DNA of 5,820 bases from Oligoflexales bacterium (GTDB taxonomy: Bacteria > Bdellovibrionota_B > Oligoflexia > Oligoflexales > CACXFL01). Of this stretch, positions 1-4,446 are shown in pieces (the stretch's first letter is position 1; each line of letters starts with the position of its first letter). The stretch spans positions 1 to 5,820 of the forward strand of contig JANQHA010000137.1 in assembly GCA_028282865.1 (NCBI GenBank), read 5' to 3'. The position numbers and the translations under genes are program-made. A model generated the notes under the pieces. The model made no database searches. It saw nothing but the letters and a program-made list of their open reading frames with translations, and had not been told where the DNA came from.

Positions 1-897
1 TTGCAGACCATTAGCATGGCGGCGGATCGGGTTAGGACCGGTGATGCTGACTGCATCCTAGCAGGCGGCACTGAGTCGATGACCCTAATACCAATGATGG
101 GTCACAAAGTCGTCGGTAGCCGAACCATCATGGACTCACATCCAGAGTTCTACTTAGGAATGGGCTTAACCGCAGAAAATGTCGCCGACCAATACGAAGT
201 CACCAGAGAGCAGCAAGACCAATTCGCCTACGAAAGCCATCAAAAGGCAGTGAATGCGATTGAAAAAGGTTTATTCAAAGACGAGATCATCCCGGTATCA
301 TTCACCTCACGAACCCCCGGCGAAAATGGTTCGGTGAATGTTCAAACGGGAGAACTCAGCAATGATGAAGGGCCTAGACCTGACTCAAGCGTTGAAGCTC
401 TTGGAAAACTGCGTCCAGTATTCAAAACCAAAGGATCTGTGACTGCAGGAAATAGCTCGCAGATGTCAGATGGTGCAGCGATGTGCCTCGTGGTCTCAGA
501 AGATTTCCTAAAAGCCCACAACCTCACCCCAGAGGCAAGGTTTTTAAACTTCCAGGTCGCTGGAGTCGACCCTAAAATCATGGGTATTGGCCCGGTTGAA
601 GCGATACCTAAAGCGCTTAAAAAAGCTGGCATCAAACTAAACGATATCGACCGCTTCGAACTCAACGAAGCCTTCGCCTCACAAGCGCTGGCAGTTCTAA
701 AAACCTTAGACATCGACCCAAGCAAAGTCAATCCCACCGGTGGAGCAATTGCACTCGGTCACCCACTGGGAGCAACCGGAGCTAAACTAACAGCTACCCT
801 ACTCTCAGGTATGAAGCGCGATAAGCAGAAGTACGGTATTGTGACCATGTGTATCGGCACCGGTATGGGGGCTGCTGGGATTTTTGAGAGGTTGTAA
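1..897 (+). CDS. fadA: Acetyl-CoA C-acyltransferase (3-ketoacyl-CoA thiolase), 5'-truncated by window edge
   Basis: Thiolase: cleaves 3-ketoacyl-CoA with CoA to give acetyl-CoA plus a shortened acyl-CoA, the last step of beta-oxidation; related enzymes run the reverse condensation. 298 residues are visible against about 390 in the family, so roughly 90 N-terminal residues lie outside. The first codons (LQTI) match the residues just after the family's nucleophilic Cys (CxSGLQxI), so the TTG at position 1 is a Leu codon, not a start. Visible motifs: AGGTESM (21-27), MGLTAE (54-59), GNSSQMSDGAA (150-160), NEAF (222-225), GGAIALGHPLGATGA (247-261) with catalytic His254, and CIGTGMGAAG (284-293) with catalytic Cys284. 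The MGLTAE motif and the FER-hydrophobic C-terminus favour a FadA-type degradative thiolase over a biosynthetic AtoB/PhaA type, but substrate length cannot be read from sequence. A hydroxyacyl-CoA dehydrogenase partner (FadB-like) would be expected upstream. No clear terminator follows the TAA. Confidence 0.95.
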   Translation: MQTISMAADRVRTGDADCILAGGTESMTLIPMMGHKVVGSRTIMDSHPEFYLGMGLTAENVADQYEVTREQQDQFAYESHQKAVNAIEKGLFKDEIIPVSFTSRTPGENGSVNVQTGELSNDEGPRPDSSVEALGKLRPVFKTKGSVTAGNSSQMSDGAAMCLVVSEDFLKAHNLTPEARFLNFQVAGVDPKIMGIGPVEAIPKALKKAGIKLNDIDRFELNEAFASQALAVLKTLDIDPSKVNPTGGAIALGHPLGATGAKLTATLLSGMKRDKQKYGIVTMCIGTGMGAAGIFERL

Positions 898-938
898 TAG
901 ATAATATTTCGAGATCGCGAGTATCAAAAAAATTATCG

Positions 939-1907
939 TTGGTTCAGCTTAGCTTAGTTGTTGGACTGGTAGGCATTTCTTTCTTAAGTACGGCCGGAGA
1001 GTCCGAAAATCTAGAGGATTTAATACGTAGATGTGCGGCATCACAAAAGCCTCATGCCATTCCACCTCCCGTTAATCGTGCCGCCTTTGAAAAGCACAAG
1101 GCACGTTTGAAAACCGAAAGAGCGCAGAAATGGTTAGACAAGCCATTTATCCCGCTCCAGAATTTTCCGGAGCTGCGTGATTGGCTGAAATTTATCCAAC
1201 CAACTATTAGTAGCTACGTCGTTTCGAATAAGGGAGAGCCTTTTACTGTGGGCTCTAACCAGATTCGGTTTGTGAAAGGAGAGGAGTGGGATCGCGACCC
1301 CGACTTTTCGAGCATTTCATTACGCGGCTTTTACGAACCATCTTCGAACCTAGTCTTCCTACGAGCTCCCGAAGCTAGCGATCGATCTAGGTATAATAGG
1401 TTTCTGTCAATATACGCTCTAACTCATGAAACCTTACACATGGCTATTCCATTTGGCACTCATACATCAAAAAAATTTCATGTGATAGAAGAGGGCGTTA
1501 TCGATTCTATGGCTATGTCTATCGTTCACAAAAAAGCTTACCCTTATTTTCTGACTAAAAATGAAGTTGAGGCCTCGAATCTAGGAGCGTCATATTGGCC
1601 TGTTTTTGAAGGAGTACCTACAAACTCCAAAGACTGGATAGCGCTCGAAGCAAAAGGCGATCAACGTTACGACTTTTTTGCCCCCCCATATCTAATAAAC
1701 ATTAAGATTACAGAAATGCTTAAAAGGAATAATCCAAGTGGTTATAAGAGACTCGAGGAAGCTATTATGCACCGTAACGATGAAATTATAGAAAAATCAA
1801 TACTTGAAGGTTGGGGGCCATATGTCCAAACAATCTTGTTAAATAGCTACCTTTCGGCACCTCAAGTATATGAGAAGATCTCCAGCCTTCCACAGTTTTC
1901 AAACTGA
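939..1907 (+). CDS. Exported putative zinc metallopeptidase (gluzincin-like, HETLH...ExxxD)
   Basis: I do not recognise a named family, but the centre looks like a zincin. A strand-like segment GFYEPSSNLVFLR (130-142) is followed by a helix carrying HETLH (163-167), the HExxH zinc-binding/catalytic motif, and 17 residues later by EEGVID (184-189), whose E185xxxD189 matches the third-ligand helix of gluzincins (thermolysin-type ExxxD). The N-terminus has a hydrophobic stretch (4-16) and a plausible signal peptidase I site after STA (17-19), so the protein is probably periplasmic or secreted. The C-terminal 130 residues have no motif I know. The TTG at 939 has no Shine-Dalgarno and gives a signal peptide without positive charge. 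The frame stays open back to 888, and codons 897-938 encode two Arg and two Lys, so translation probably begins further upstream at a non-ATG codon. Only about 40 bp separate it from the thiolase stop. The ORF is sure, protease activity is inferred. Confidence 0.8.
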   Translation: MVQLSLVVGLVGISFLSTAGESENLEDLIRRCAASQKPHAIPPPVNRAAFEKHKARLKTERAQKWLDKPFIPLQNFPELRDWLKFIQPTISSYVVSNKGEPFTVGSNQIRFVKGEEWDRDPDFSSISLRGFYEPSSNLVFLRAPEASDRSRYNRFLSIYALTHETLHMAIPFGTHTSKKFHVIEEGVIDSMAMSIVHKKAYPYFLTKNEVEASNLGASYWPVFEGVPTNSKDWIALEAKGDQRYDFFAPPYLINIKITEMLKRNNPSGYKRLEEAIMHRNDEIIEKSILEGWGPYVQTILLNSYLSAPQVYEKISSLPQFSN

Positions 1908-1922
1908 TCGCCTTTTCTAGCC

Positions 1923-2021
1923 ATGAAAGTTAGTTGGTTTCCGATAGCTTGCATTATGCAAGCCCTTAGCATATCCTCAGTCATTGAGTATCTTGAAGTG
2001 TTCTTCAACAACGGAGGATAA
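1923..2021 (+). CDS. Possible small ORF (32 aa) leading into the lipoprotein gene
   Basis: An ATG at 1923 opens a 32-codon frame that ends with AAC GGA GGA TAA. Its last sense codons form the Shine-Dalgarno of the lipoprotein gene, and its stop lies one base before that gene's ATG, an arrangement typical of translational coupling. The peptide starts MKVSWFPIAC and is moderately hydrophobic up to about residue 20. Against it: no Shine-Dalgarno precedes its own ATG, and it lies in the same frame just after the zincin stop, where a chance ORF of this size is not surprising. It could be a leader peptide or nothing. Confidence 0.2.
   Translation: MKVSWFPIACIMQALSISSVIEYLEVFFNNGG
1947..1963 (+). 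repeat. Perfect inverted repeat (8-bp arms, 1-nt centre) between zincin and lipoprotein genes
   Basis: GCTTGCAT-T-ATGCAAGC is a perfect 17-bp palindrome (also drawable as a 7-bp stem with a TTA loop). It lies 39 bp after the zincin stop and 59 bp before the lipoprotein ATG. No T-run follows on either strand, so it is a poor intrinsic terminator. It could be an operator for a dimeric repressor acting on the lipoprotein gene, or an RNA-stabilising 3' hairpin. No convincing -35/-10 pair is visible beside it. Confidence 0.4.
2013..2017 (+). promoter_or_regulatory. Strong Shine-Dalgarno of the lipoprotein gene (fixes start at 2023)
   Basis: GGAGG lies 5 nt before ATG 2023. It settles the start choice: an in-frame TTG at 1984 would add 13 residues but has no Shine-Dalgarno, and it would put 13 residues, including charged ones, ahead of the short basic n-region of the lipoprotein signal. 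Confidence 0.85.
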
Positions 2022-2022
2022 T

Positions 2023-2808
2023 ATGGCATTTAGATTTTCAGCCTTTGCTATTTTGTTAGCTTTAGTGCTTGGATGTAAAACTTCAAAACTTTCTTCGTCA
2101 AAACTAAGTGATAATCGTGAGAGCAAAGATAAGTCTCTACTAATATCAGTACCAAGATTCGCAGTAGATTCGATTTTAAAGGACTATAAAAAAATCAAGT
2201 GGTTAGAAAGTAATATAGTTATAGCTGAAGGCTCGAGAGAACGGGCAGACATTAAATTACTTGTCACGGATGCTCGTGGAGTTCGTCTATCTCAATTGGA
2301 GAAAAATACGGTCGATGCTGCTTTATTTTTAGATCCAAAGGCCCAATCCGAATTGAAAAGTAAATCGCACAATAGACAAGTGATATTTAAAGAGCTCGAA
2401 AATCACATGGTATATCGAAGCTATAACCCTAACGTTGATTTCAAAGGAGCTTATAACGGTACACACAAGACCTGGGCTACAAGAACTGTTATTACCCCAA
2501 TCGGCAGCCCGTTTTTGAAAGCTGTTGCAATTAAGTCAGATCACAAGGTTAAGGTTATCGAGTTCGAAACTTATAAAATCGATATTGAAAAAGGACGTTA
2601 TGACGCGGCCGTGCAAATAGCCCCTATAACTTCATTCTCAGAACGTGAGAAAAGGCTGTTATCAGATCCTAAGTATTTTAGGACTGTGGCCAAAAGGGAT
2701 GGCATAAATGGTCTCATATCTTCGGGCTATAAAGTTAAACCGTACTTTGCTGTTGTAGCTGGGCGAGCTAAGACTATAAATAAAATAAAATTTCACATTA
2801 AATTTTAA
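2023..2808 (+). CDS. Putative lipoprotein of unknown function
   Basis: 261 residues from ATG 2023, chosen for its GGAGG ribosome binding site. The N-terminus MAFRFSAFAILLALVLGC is a type II signal peptide: Arg4, a hydrophobic core, and a lipobox VLGC with the lipidated Cys at 18. Lys at +2 gives no Lol-avoidance Asp, so outer-membrane sorting is plausible if E. coli rules hold. A Ser/Lys-rich linker follows (about 19-38), then a mixed alpha/beta domain. In the second half, a segment around KAVAIKS, VIEFETYKIDIEKGRYDAA is faintly reminiscent of lobe 2 of type 3 periplasmic solute-binding proteins (the 'GxxDA' region), but no signature is strong enough to assign it. The protein is basic towards its C-terminus (KTINKIKFHIKF). 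The neighbours are also exported proteins. Base composition is AT-richer than the thiolase. Existence and lipidation are well supported, function is unknown. Confidence 0.88.
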   Translation: MAFRFSAFAILLALVLGCKTSKLSSSKLSDNRESKDKSLLISVPRFAVDSILKDYKKIKWLESNIVIAEGSRERADIKLLVTDARGVRLSQLEKNTVDAALFLDPKAQSELKSKSHNRQVIFKELENHMVYRSYNPNVDFKGAYNGTHKTWATRTVITPIGSPFLKAVAIKSDHKVKVIEFETYKIDIEKGRYDAAVQIAPITSFSEREKRLLSDPKYFRTVAKRDGINGLISSGYKVKPYFAVVAGRAKTINKIKFHIKF

Positions 2809-2820
2809 GGATGGGTTCGA

Positions 2821-2910
2821 TCACCCACTGAGAGACTGAATTAAACGCAAAAATAACGTCACCAAAAAGAACAACCCTAGGGTGACCAGGATAATGACTG
2901 CCTCACTCTC
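2821..2910 (-). CDS. Possible single-pass membrane micro-ORF in the gap (non-ATG start)
   Basis: On the minus strand a 29-codon open frame between stops reads ESEAVIILVTLGLFFLVTLF and then LRLIQSLSG, an almost ideal transmembrane helix followed by an Arg. There is no ATG or GTG. The best start is ATT at 2895-2893, which has GTGAGG (2906-2901) 5 nt ahead, giving about 24 residues. A -10-like TATAAG (2915-2910) with a TTGTTA -35-like box (2937-2932, 16-nt spacer) lies upstream. It could also be the remnant of a decayed membrane protein gene or a chance T-rich frame. No homologue is recognised. Confidence 0.15.
   Translation of the reverse strand, partial: ESEAVIILVTLGLFFLVTLFLRLIQSLSG
2858..2886 (+). 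repeat. Inverted repeat / stem-loop downstream of lipoprotein gene
   Basis: GTCACC (2858-2863) pairs with GGTGAC (2881-2886) around a 17-nt loop; a CCCTAGGG palindrome (2875-2882) overlaps the right arm. No T-run follows directly, so it is not a classical terminator. A second weak hairpin (2897-2921, with a T-T mismatch) is followed by TTTTT at 2924-2928 and is the nearest thing to an intrinsic terminator for the lipoprotein gene. Apart from these and the micro-ORF, I see nothing firm in the 2809-3055 gap. Confidence 0.3.
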
Positions 2911-2996
2911 TTATAGGCTGTAGTTTTTGTATAACAATTGTGACTAACCCGACATATTGAACATGAAGATTTAAAGTGATCTGGCGGGGGATGAAA

Positions 2997-3015
2997 AGTG
3001 CTAGAGTATGGCACT
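2997..3015 (+). repeat. Short stem-loop upstream of the 3070 gene
   Basis: AGTGC (2997-3001) and GCACT (3011-3015) form a 5-bp stem around a 9-nt loop, about 20 bp upstream of the -35 region expected for the promoter at 3057. It could be half of a regulatory site, but this size is common by chance. Confidence 0.2.
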
Positions 3016-3056
3016 ACCACATAATAAATCTAAGTGTTTATTTTCTAGCTCTTCTA

Positions 3057-3062
3057 TATAAT
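3057..3062 (+). promoter_or_regulatory. Consensus -10 box 7 nt before ATG 3070 (predicts leaderless transcript)
   Basis: TATAAT matches the sigma-70 -10 consensus 6/6. Its last base is at 3062, so initiation about 7 nt later falls at 3069-3070, on or next to the A of ATG 3070. No Shine-Dalgarno exists between the box and the ATG. The -35 region (about 3033-3041, AGTGTTTAT) matches the consensus poorly. Confidence 0.5.
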
Positions 3063-3069
3063 AGATACC

Positions 3070-3609
3070 ATGAAACAATATCCAAACATGCTGCCTTTTG
3101 TTCTTGTAATAGTTTTTACCGGCTCTATTTTAGCAGAACCTGAAACTAAATACAGACCAGCACCTTGCGAACAACTTCAGAGAAAAGCCCTAATTTCATC
3201 AGATCCGTTGGTTTATTTTGATAATAGTCTGATCGAGACAAATGGTTATGTCAGCACTATTATTTTTTTCAGTAAGCATATTAAGCTTTTTTCATCTAAA
3301 TCAGCTGCCGAGAATGCCCTTCAACCCGAGCTAGGTCGTAAGAAAATCTGGCTAGACATCTCCCCAAATTCTATAGAGCGAGAATTCGACGCTATAGCTC
3401 GCTCAATTTATGGATGGGCTGGAACAGAATTTAATTCATCTATTTCAACCCTTACATTGTATTTTGAATCGGATGCTATGCCGGATCTACCGCAAAATAT
3501 TGGGCCTTATAAACTAGTTGTTAAACTTGTTTCTAAAGAAACTGCGGCTCAAATGAGAGACAAAAGACACCGTACAATCTTTCATACTCCCGAGGATGGT
3601 GAAAAATAG
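3070..3609 (+). CDS. Small secreted protein of unknown function
   Basis: 179 residues, not recognised. The N-terminus MKQYPNMLPFVLVIVFTGSI followed by LA is a Sec signal peptide: Lys2, a hydrophobic core (about 7-21), and cleavage most likely after A22 (SILA/EPE). The mature part is about 157 residues with a single Cys (C33), so no internal disulfide. It appears to be a compact alpha/beta domain: a hydrophobic strand YVSTIIFFS (60-68), a helix PNSIEREFDAIARSIYGWAG (99-118), then strands STLTLYF (126-132) and YKLVVKLVS (147-155), ending in a charged hydrophilic tail. An in-frame TAG at 3046 limits the start; ATG 3070 is preferred over Met7 because it keeps the n-region Lys, and neither has a Shine-Dalgarno. 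The promoter position suggests leaderless translation. It lies 261 bp after the lipoprotein gene and is a separate transcription unit. Confidence 0.82.
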   Translation: MKQYPNMLPFVLVIVFTGSILAEPETKYRPAPCEQLQRKALISSDPLVYFDNSLIETNGYVSTIIFFSKHIKLFSSKSAAENALQPELGRKKIWLDISPNSIEREFDAIARSIYGWAGTEFNSSISTLTLYFESDAMPDLPQNIGPYKLVVKLVSKETAAQMRDKRHRTIFHTPEDGEK

Positions 3610-3721
3610 ATAGACTTATTTCGGGAAAATTAGCTGACGAGAAAGAACGCATAAACAATAGAACACATTACAATTTTTATATCAAATGCTTAGTAATAAT
3701 AAAATTCCGATCTAATTTTTA

Positions 3722-3753
3722 CGGCTGTCGACTGCCGCGGACATTTTTCTTCT
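3722..3753 (+). terminator. Weak candidate intrinsic terminator in the 3610-3826 gap
   Basis: CGGC (3722-3725) can pair with GCCG (3734-3737), or alternatively TGTC (3726-3729) with GACA (3740-3743). The second stem runs directly into a T-rich tract (3744-3753, TTTTTCTTCT region). Stems are only 4 bp, so this is a marginal call. It lies about 120 bp past the stop of the secreted protein gene; the intervening 3610-3720 is AT-rich with no gene I can support. Confidence 0.25.
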
Positions 3754-3767
3754 TGGGGTGAATTATC

Positions 3768-3797
3768 GATGCATTAGCATCATTAAAACAGTATGAT
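3768..3797 (+). promoter_or_regulatory. Possible promoter/operator of the coiled-coil gene
   Basis: GATGC-ATTA-GCATC (3768-3781) is a perfect 5-bp inverted repeat with a 4-nt loop. A TATGAT (3792-3797, 5/6 match to the -10 consensus) follows 10 bp later, about 30 bp before ATG 3827. No good -35 sits at 16-18 bp; the inverted repeat overlaps that region, which would suit an activator or repressor site. This is inference from position only. Confidence 0.25.
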
Positions 3798-3814
3798 CAA
3801 TCCAAAGCATTTAT

Positions 3815-3820
3815 GAGGAG
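3815..3820 (+). promoter_or_regulatory. Shine-Dalgarno of the coiled-coil gene
   Basis: GAGGAG with a 6-nt spacer to ATG 3827. It fixes the start and contrasts with the preceding gene, which has no Shine-Dalgarno at all. Confidence 0.85.
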
Positions 3821-3826
3821 TAAACC

Positions 3827-4156
3827 ATGAACACGACACAACTTGCGCTAACCATTGATAAAGTCATCGAAAAAAATGCCACAATTCAGACACTGAAGGA
3901 CGAGCAACTTCGCCAAGGTACGACCATTCAGGTGCTAAAGGACGAGCAACATCGGCAAGGTGTGATCCTTGAAGATATTCAGAGTCAGGTCCAGGTCATT
4001 GCCGAATCAGTCACTCCATTACTGAGAAATTCCGAAGTAATACCTGAAATCAAAAGCACTCTCAAATCTCATAGACAAGAGATTGCATTGACCCAACAAA
4101 CATTAAAGCATCATATTAAAGACCCAAGTGCTCATAACATTACGAGAAAGTCGTGA
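3827..4156 (+). CDS. Short coiled-coil protein with internal 14-residue repeat
   Basis: 109 residues, cytosolic (no signal peptide or membrane segment), no Cys. Residues 19-32 and 33-46 are tandem copies of TIQxLKDEQxRQG plus one residue. In a heptad register with a = 20, 27, 34, 41, 48, 55 and d = 23, 30, 37, 44, 51, 58, the core reads Ile/Leu, Gln/Gln, Ile/Leu, Gln/Gln, Leu/Ile, Val/Ile. Hydrophobic and all-Gln layers therefore alternate through the repeat before the core becomes fully apolar. That points to a parallel oligomeric coiled coil, with Gln layers fixing register or oligomer number. The rest (60-109) is probably helical and ends in a basic, His-containing tail (HHIKDPSAHNITRKS). 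I do not recognise a family; phage-type tail or needle coiled coils and scaffold proteins are possible analogies only. The ribosome binding site is strong. A GTG overlapping the stop may couple it to a micro-ORF. Confidence 0.82.
   Translation: MNTTQLALTIDKVIEKNATIQTLKDEQLRQGTTIQVLKDEQHRQGVILEDIQSQVQVIAESVTPLLRNSEVIPEIKSTLKSHRQEIALTQQTLKHHIKDPSAHNITRKS
3881..3964 (+). repeat. 42-bp in-frame tandem duplication (two copies) inside the coiled-coil gene
   Basis: Copies 3881-3922 and 3923-3964 match at 32 of 42 bases by direct comparison. Several differences are synonymous (CTG/CTA, AAG/AAA, CGC/CGG), so the protein repeat is better conserved than the DNA: 10 of 14 residues identical, the differences being T/V, L/H, and the last position plus neighbouring substitutions. 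This indicates an old duplication kept under selection for the 14-residue (two-heptad) unit. Confidence 0.85.
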
Positions 4157-4236
4157 TCAAGATAACTACCCTGCCTGTAATTTATTTCACTATTTTCGTC
4201 TGGTCACGCCCTAATGAGGCTCGGTTAGCAAAATAA
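4153..4236 (+). CDS. Possible coupled membrane micro-ORF overlapping the coiled-coil gene stop
   Basis: GTG at 4153-4155 overlaps the coiled-coil gene's TGA (GTGA), the classic 4-bp overlap of coupled genes. The 27-residue product begins MIKITTLPVIYFTIFVW and continues SRPNEARLAK: one Lys, a short hydrophobic helix (about 7-17), then a basic tail. It resembles a small membrane peptide, or a signal peptide whose mature part has been lost. A partial Shine-Dalgarno (GAGA, 4144-4147) lies 5 nt upstream. No homologue is recognised, and chance remains a serious alternative. Confidence 0.25.
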   Translation: MIKITTLPVIYFTIFVWSRPNEARLAK

Positions 4237-4276
4237 GTGTTTTACATTCAGCTAGTTAGGCCCCTTCGTCTTGCGA

Positions 4277-4293
4277 ACACGGTCCACCCGTGT
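4277..4293 (+). repeat. Perfect GC-rich hairpin in the convergent intergenic gap
   Basis: ACACGG-TCCAC-CCGTGT forms a perfect 6-bp stem with a 5-nt loop. It sits in a patch (4261-4330) with 42 G/C of 70 bases, clearly richer than the surrounding AT-rich gap. No T-run follows on either strand. It could belong to a small RNA or a gene remnant. The 4237-4446 gap otherwise holds only the inverted repeat at 4416 and short open frames on both strands that I cannot support as genes. Confidence 0.35.
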
Positions 4294-4415
4294 AGTAACG
4301 GTTCCTACCCCGACGCTCGTGGACATCGATTTAGAGATGGCTTCCGTCATTTTGTTTATGGCGTTAGAAGAACAAAAACATAAGTCGTGTTCAAACTATC
4401 ATGACCAATTTTAAG

Positions 4416-4442
4416 TTAGCTAAAATCAAGTAGTCTAGCTAA
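4416..4442 (-). terminator. Weak hairpin just past the stop of the ankyrin-like gene
   Basis: TTAGCTA (4416-4422) pairs with TAGCTAA (4436-4442), 7 bp around a 13-nt loop, beginning 5 bp after the minus-strand stop. Read on the minus strand it is followed by CTTAAAATT, with no real U-tract, and the stem is AT-rich. It is well placed for 3'-end formation between convergent genes but weak as a terminator. Confidence 0.3.
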
Positions 4443-4446
4443 GCAA

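Noticed and set aside
342..737. 131-aa open frame on the minus strand
   Set aside because: It lies entirely inside the thiolase, antisense to conserved catalytic motifs, and has no recognisable protein features.
1984..2022. TTG-initiated 13-residue extension of the lipoprotein
   Set aside because: No Shine-Dalgarno; ATG 2023 has an ideal one and gives a textbook lipobox signal with Cys18.
2200..2800. Assignment of the lipoprotein as an ABC-transporter solute-binding protein
   Set aside because: The resemblance is limited to a short GRYDAA-type segment; no family signature or neighbouring permease/ATPase genes support it.
2934..2941. ACAATTGT palindrome resembling part of a lac-type operator
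   Set aside because: An 8-bp AT-rich palindrome is common by chance and no regulator or matching half-sites lie nearby.
2991..3143. 50-codon plus-strand frame overlapping the start of the 3070 gene
   Set aside because: Its ATG has purines directly adjacent with no proper spacer, it runs out of frame through the signal peptide of the better-supported gene, and the residue composition looks random.
4208..4261. Integron attC-like site (GTTAGGC at 4255 with a CCTAA-containing partner at 4210)
   Set aside because: GTTAGGC fits the GTTRRRY core, but the opposite end lacks the required AAC (it reads CCTAATG), the internal pairing depends on G-U wobbles, and no integrase or cassette array is visible.
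4261..4330. tRNA-like arms (hairpin plus a GGTTC sequence) in the GC-rich patch
   Set aside because: No acceptor stem, D-arm or correctly spaced T-arm can be formed around the hairpin.
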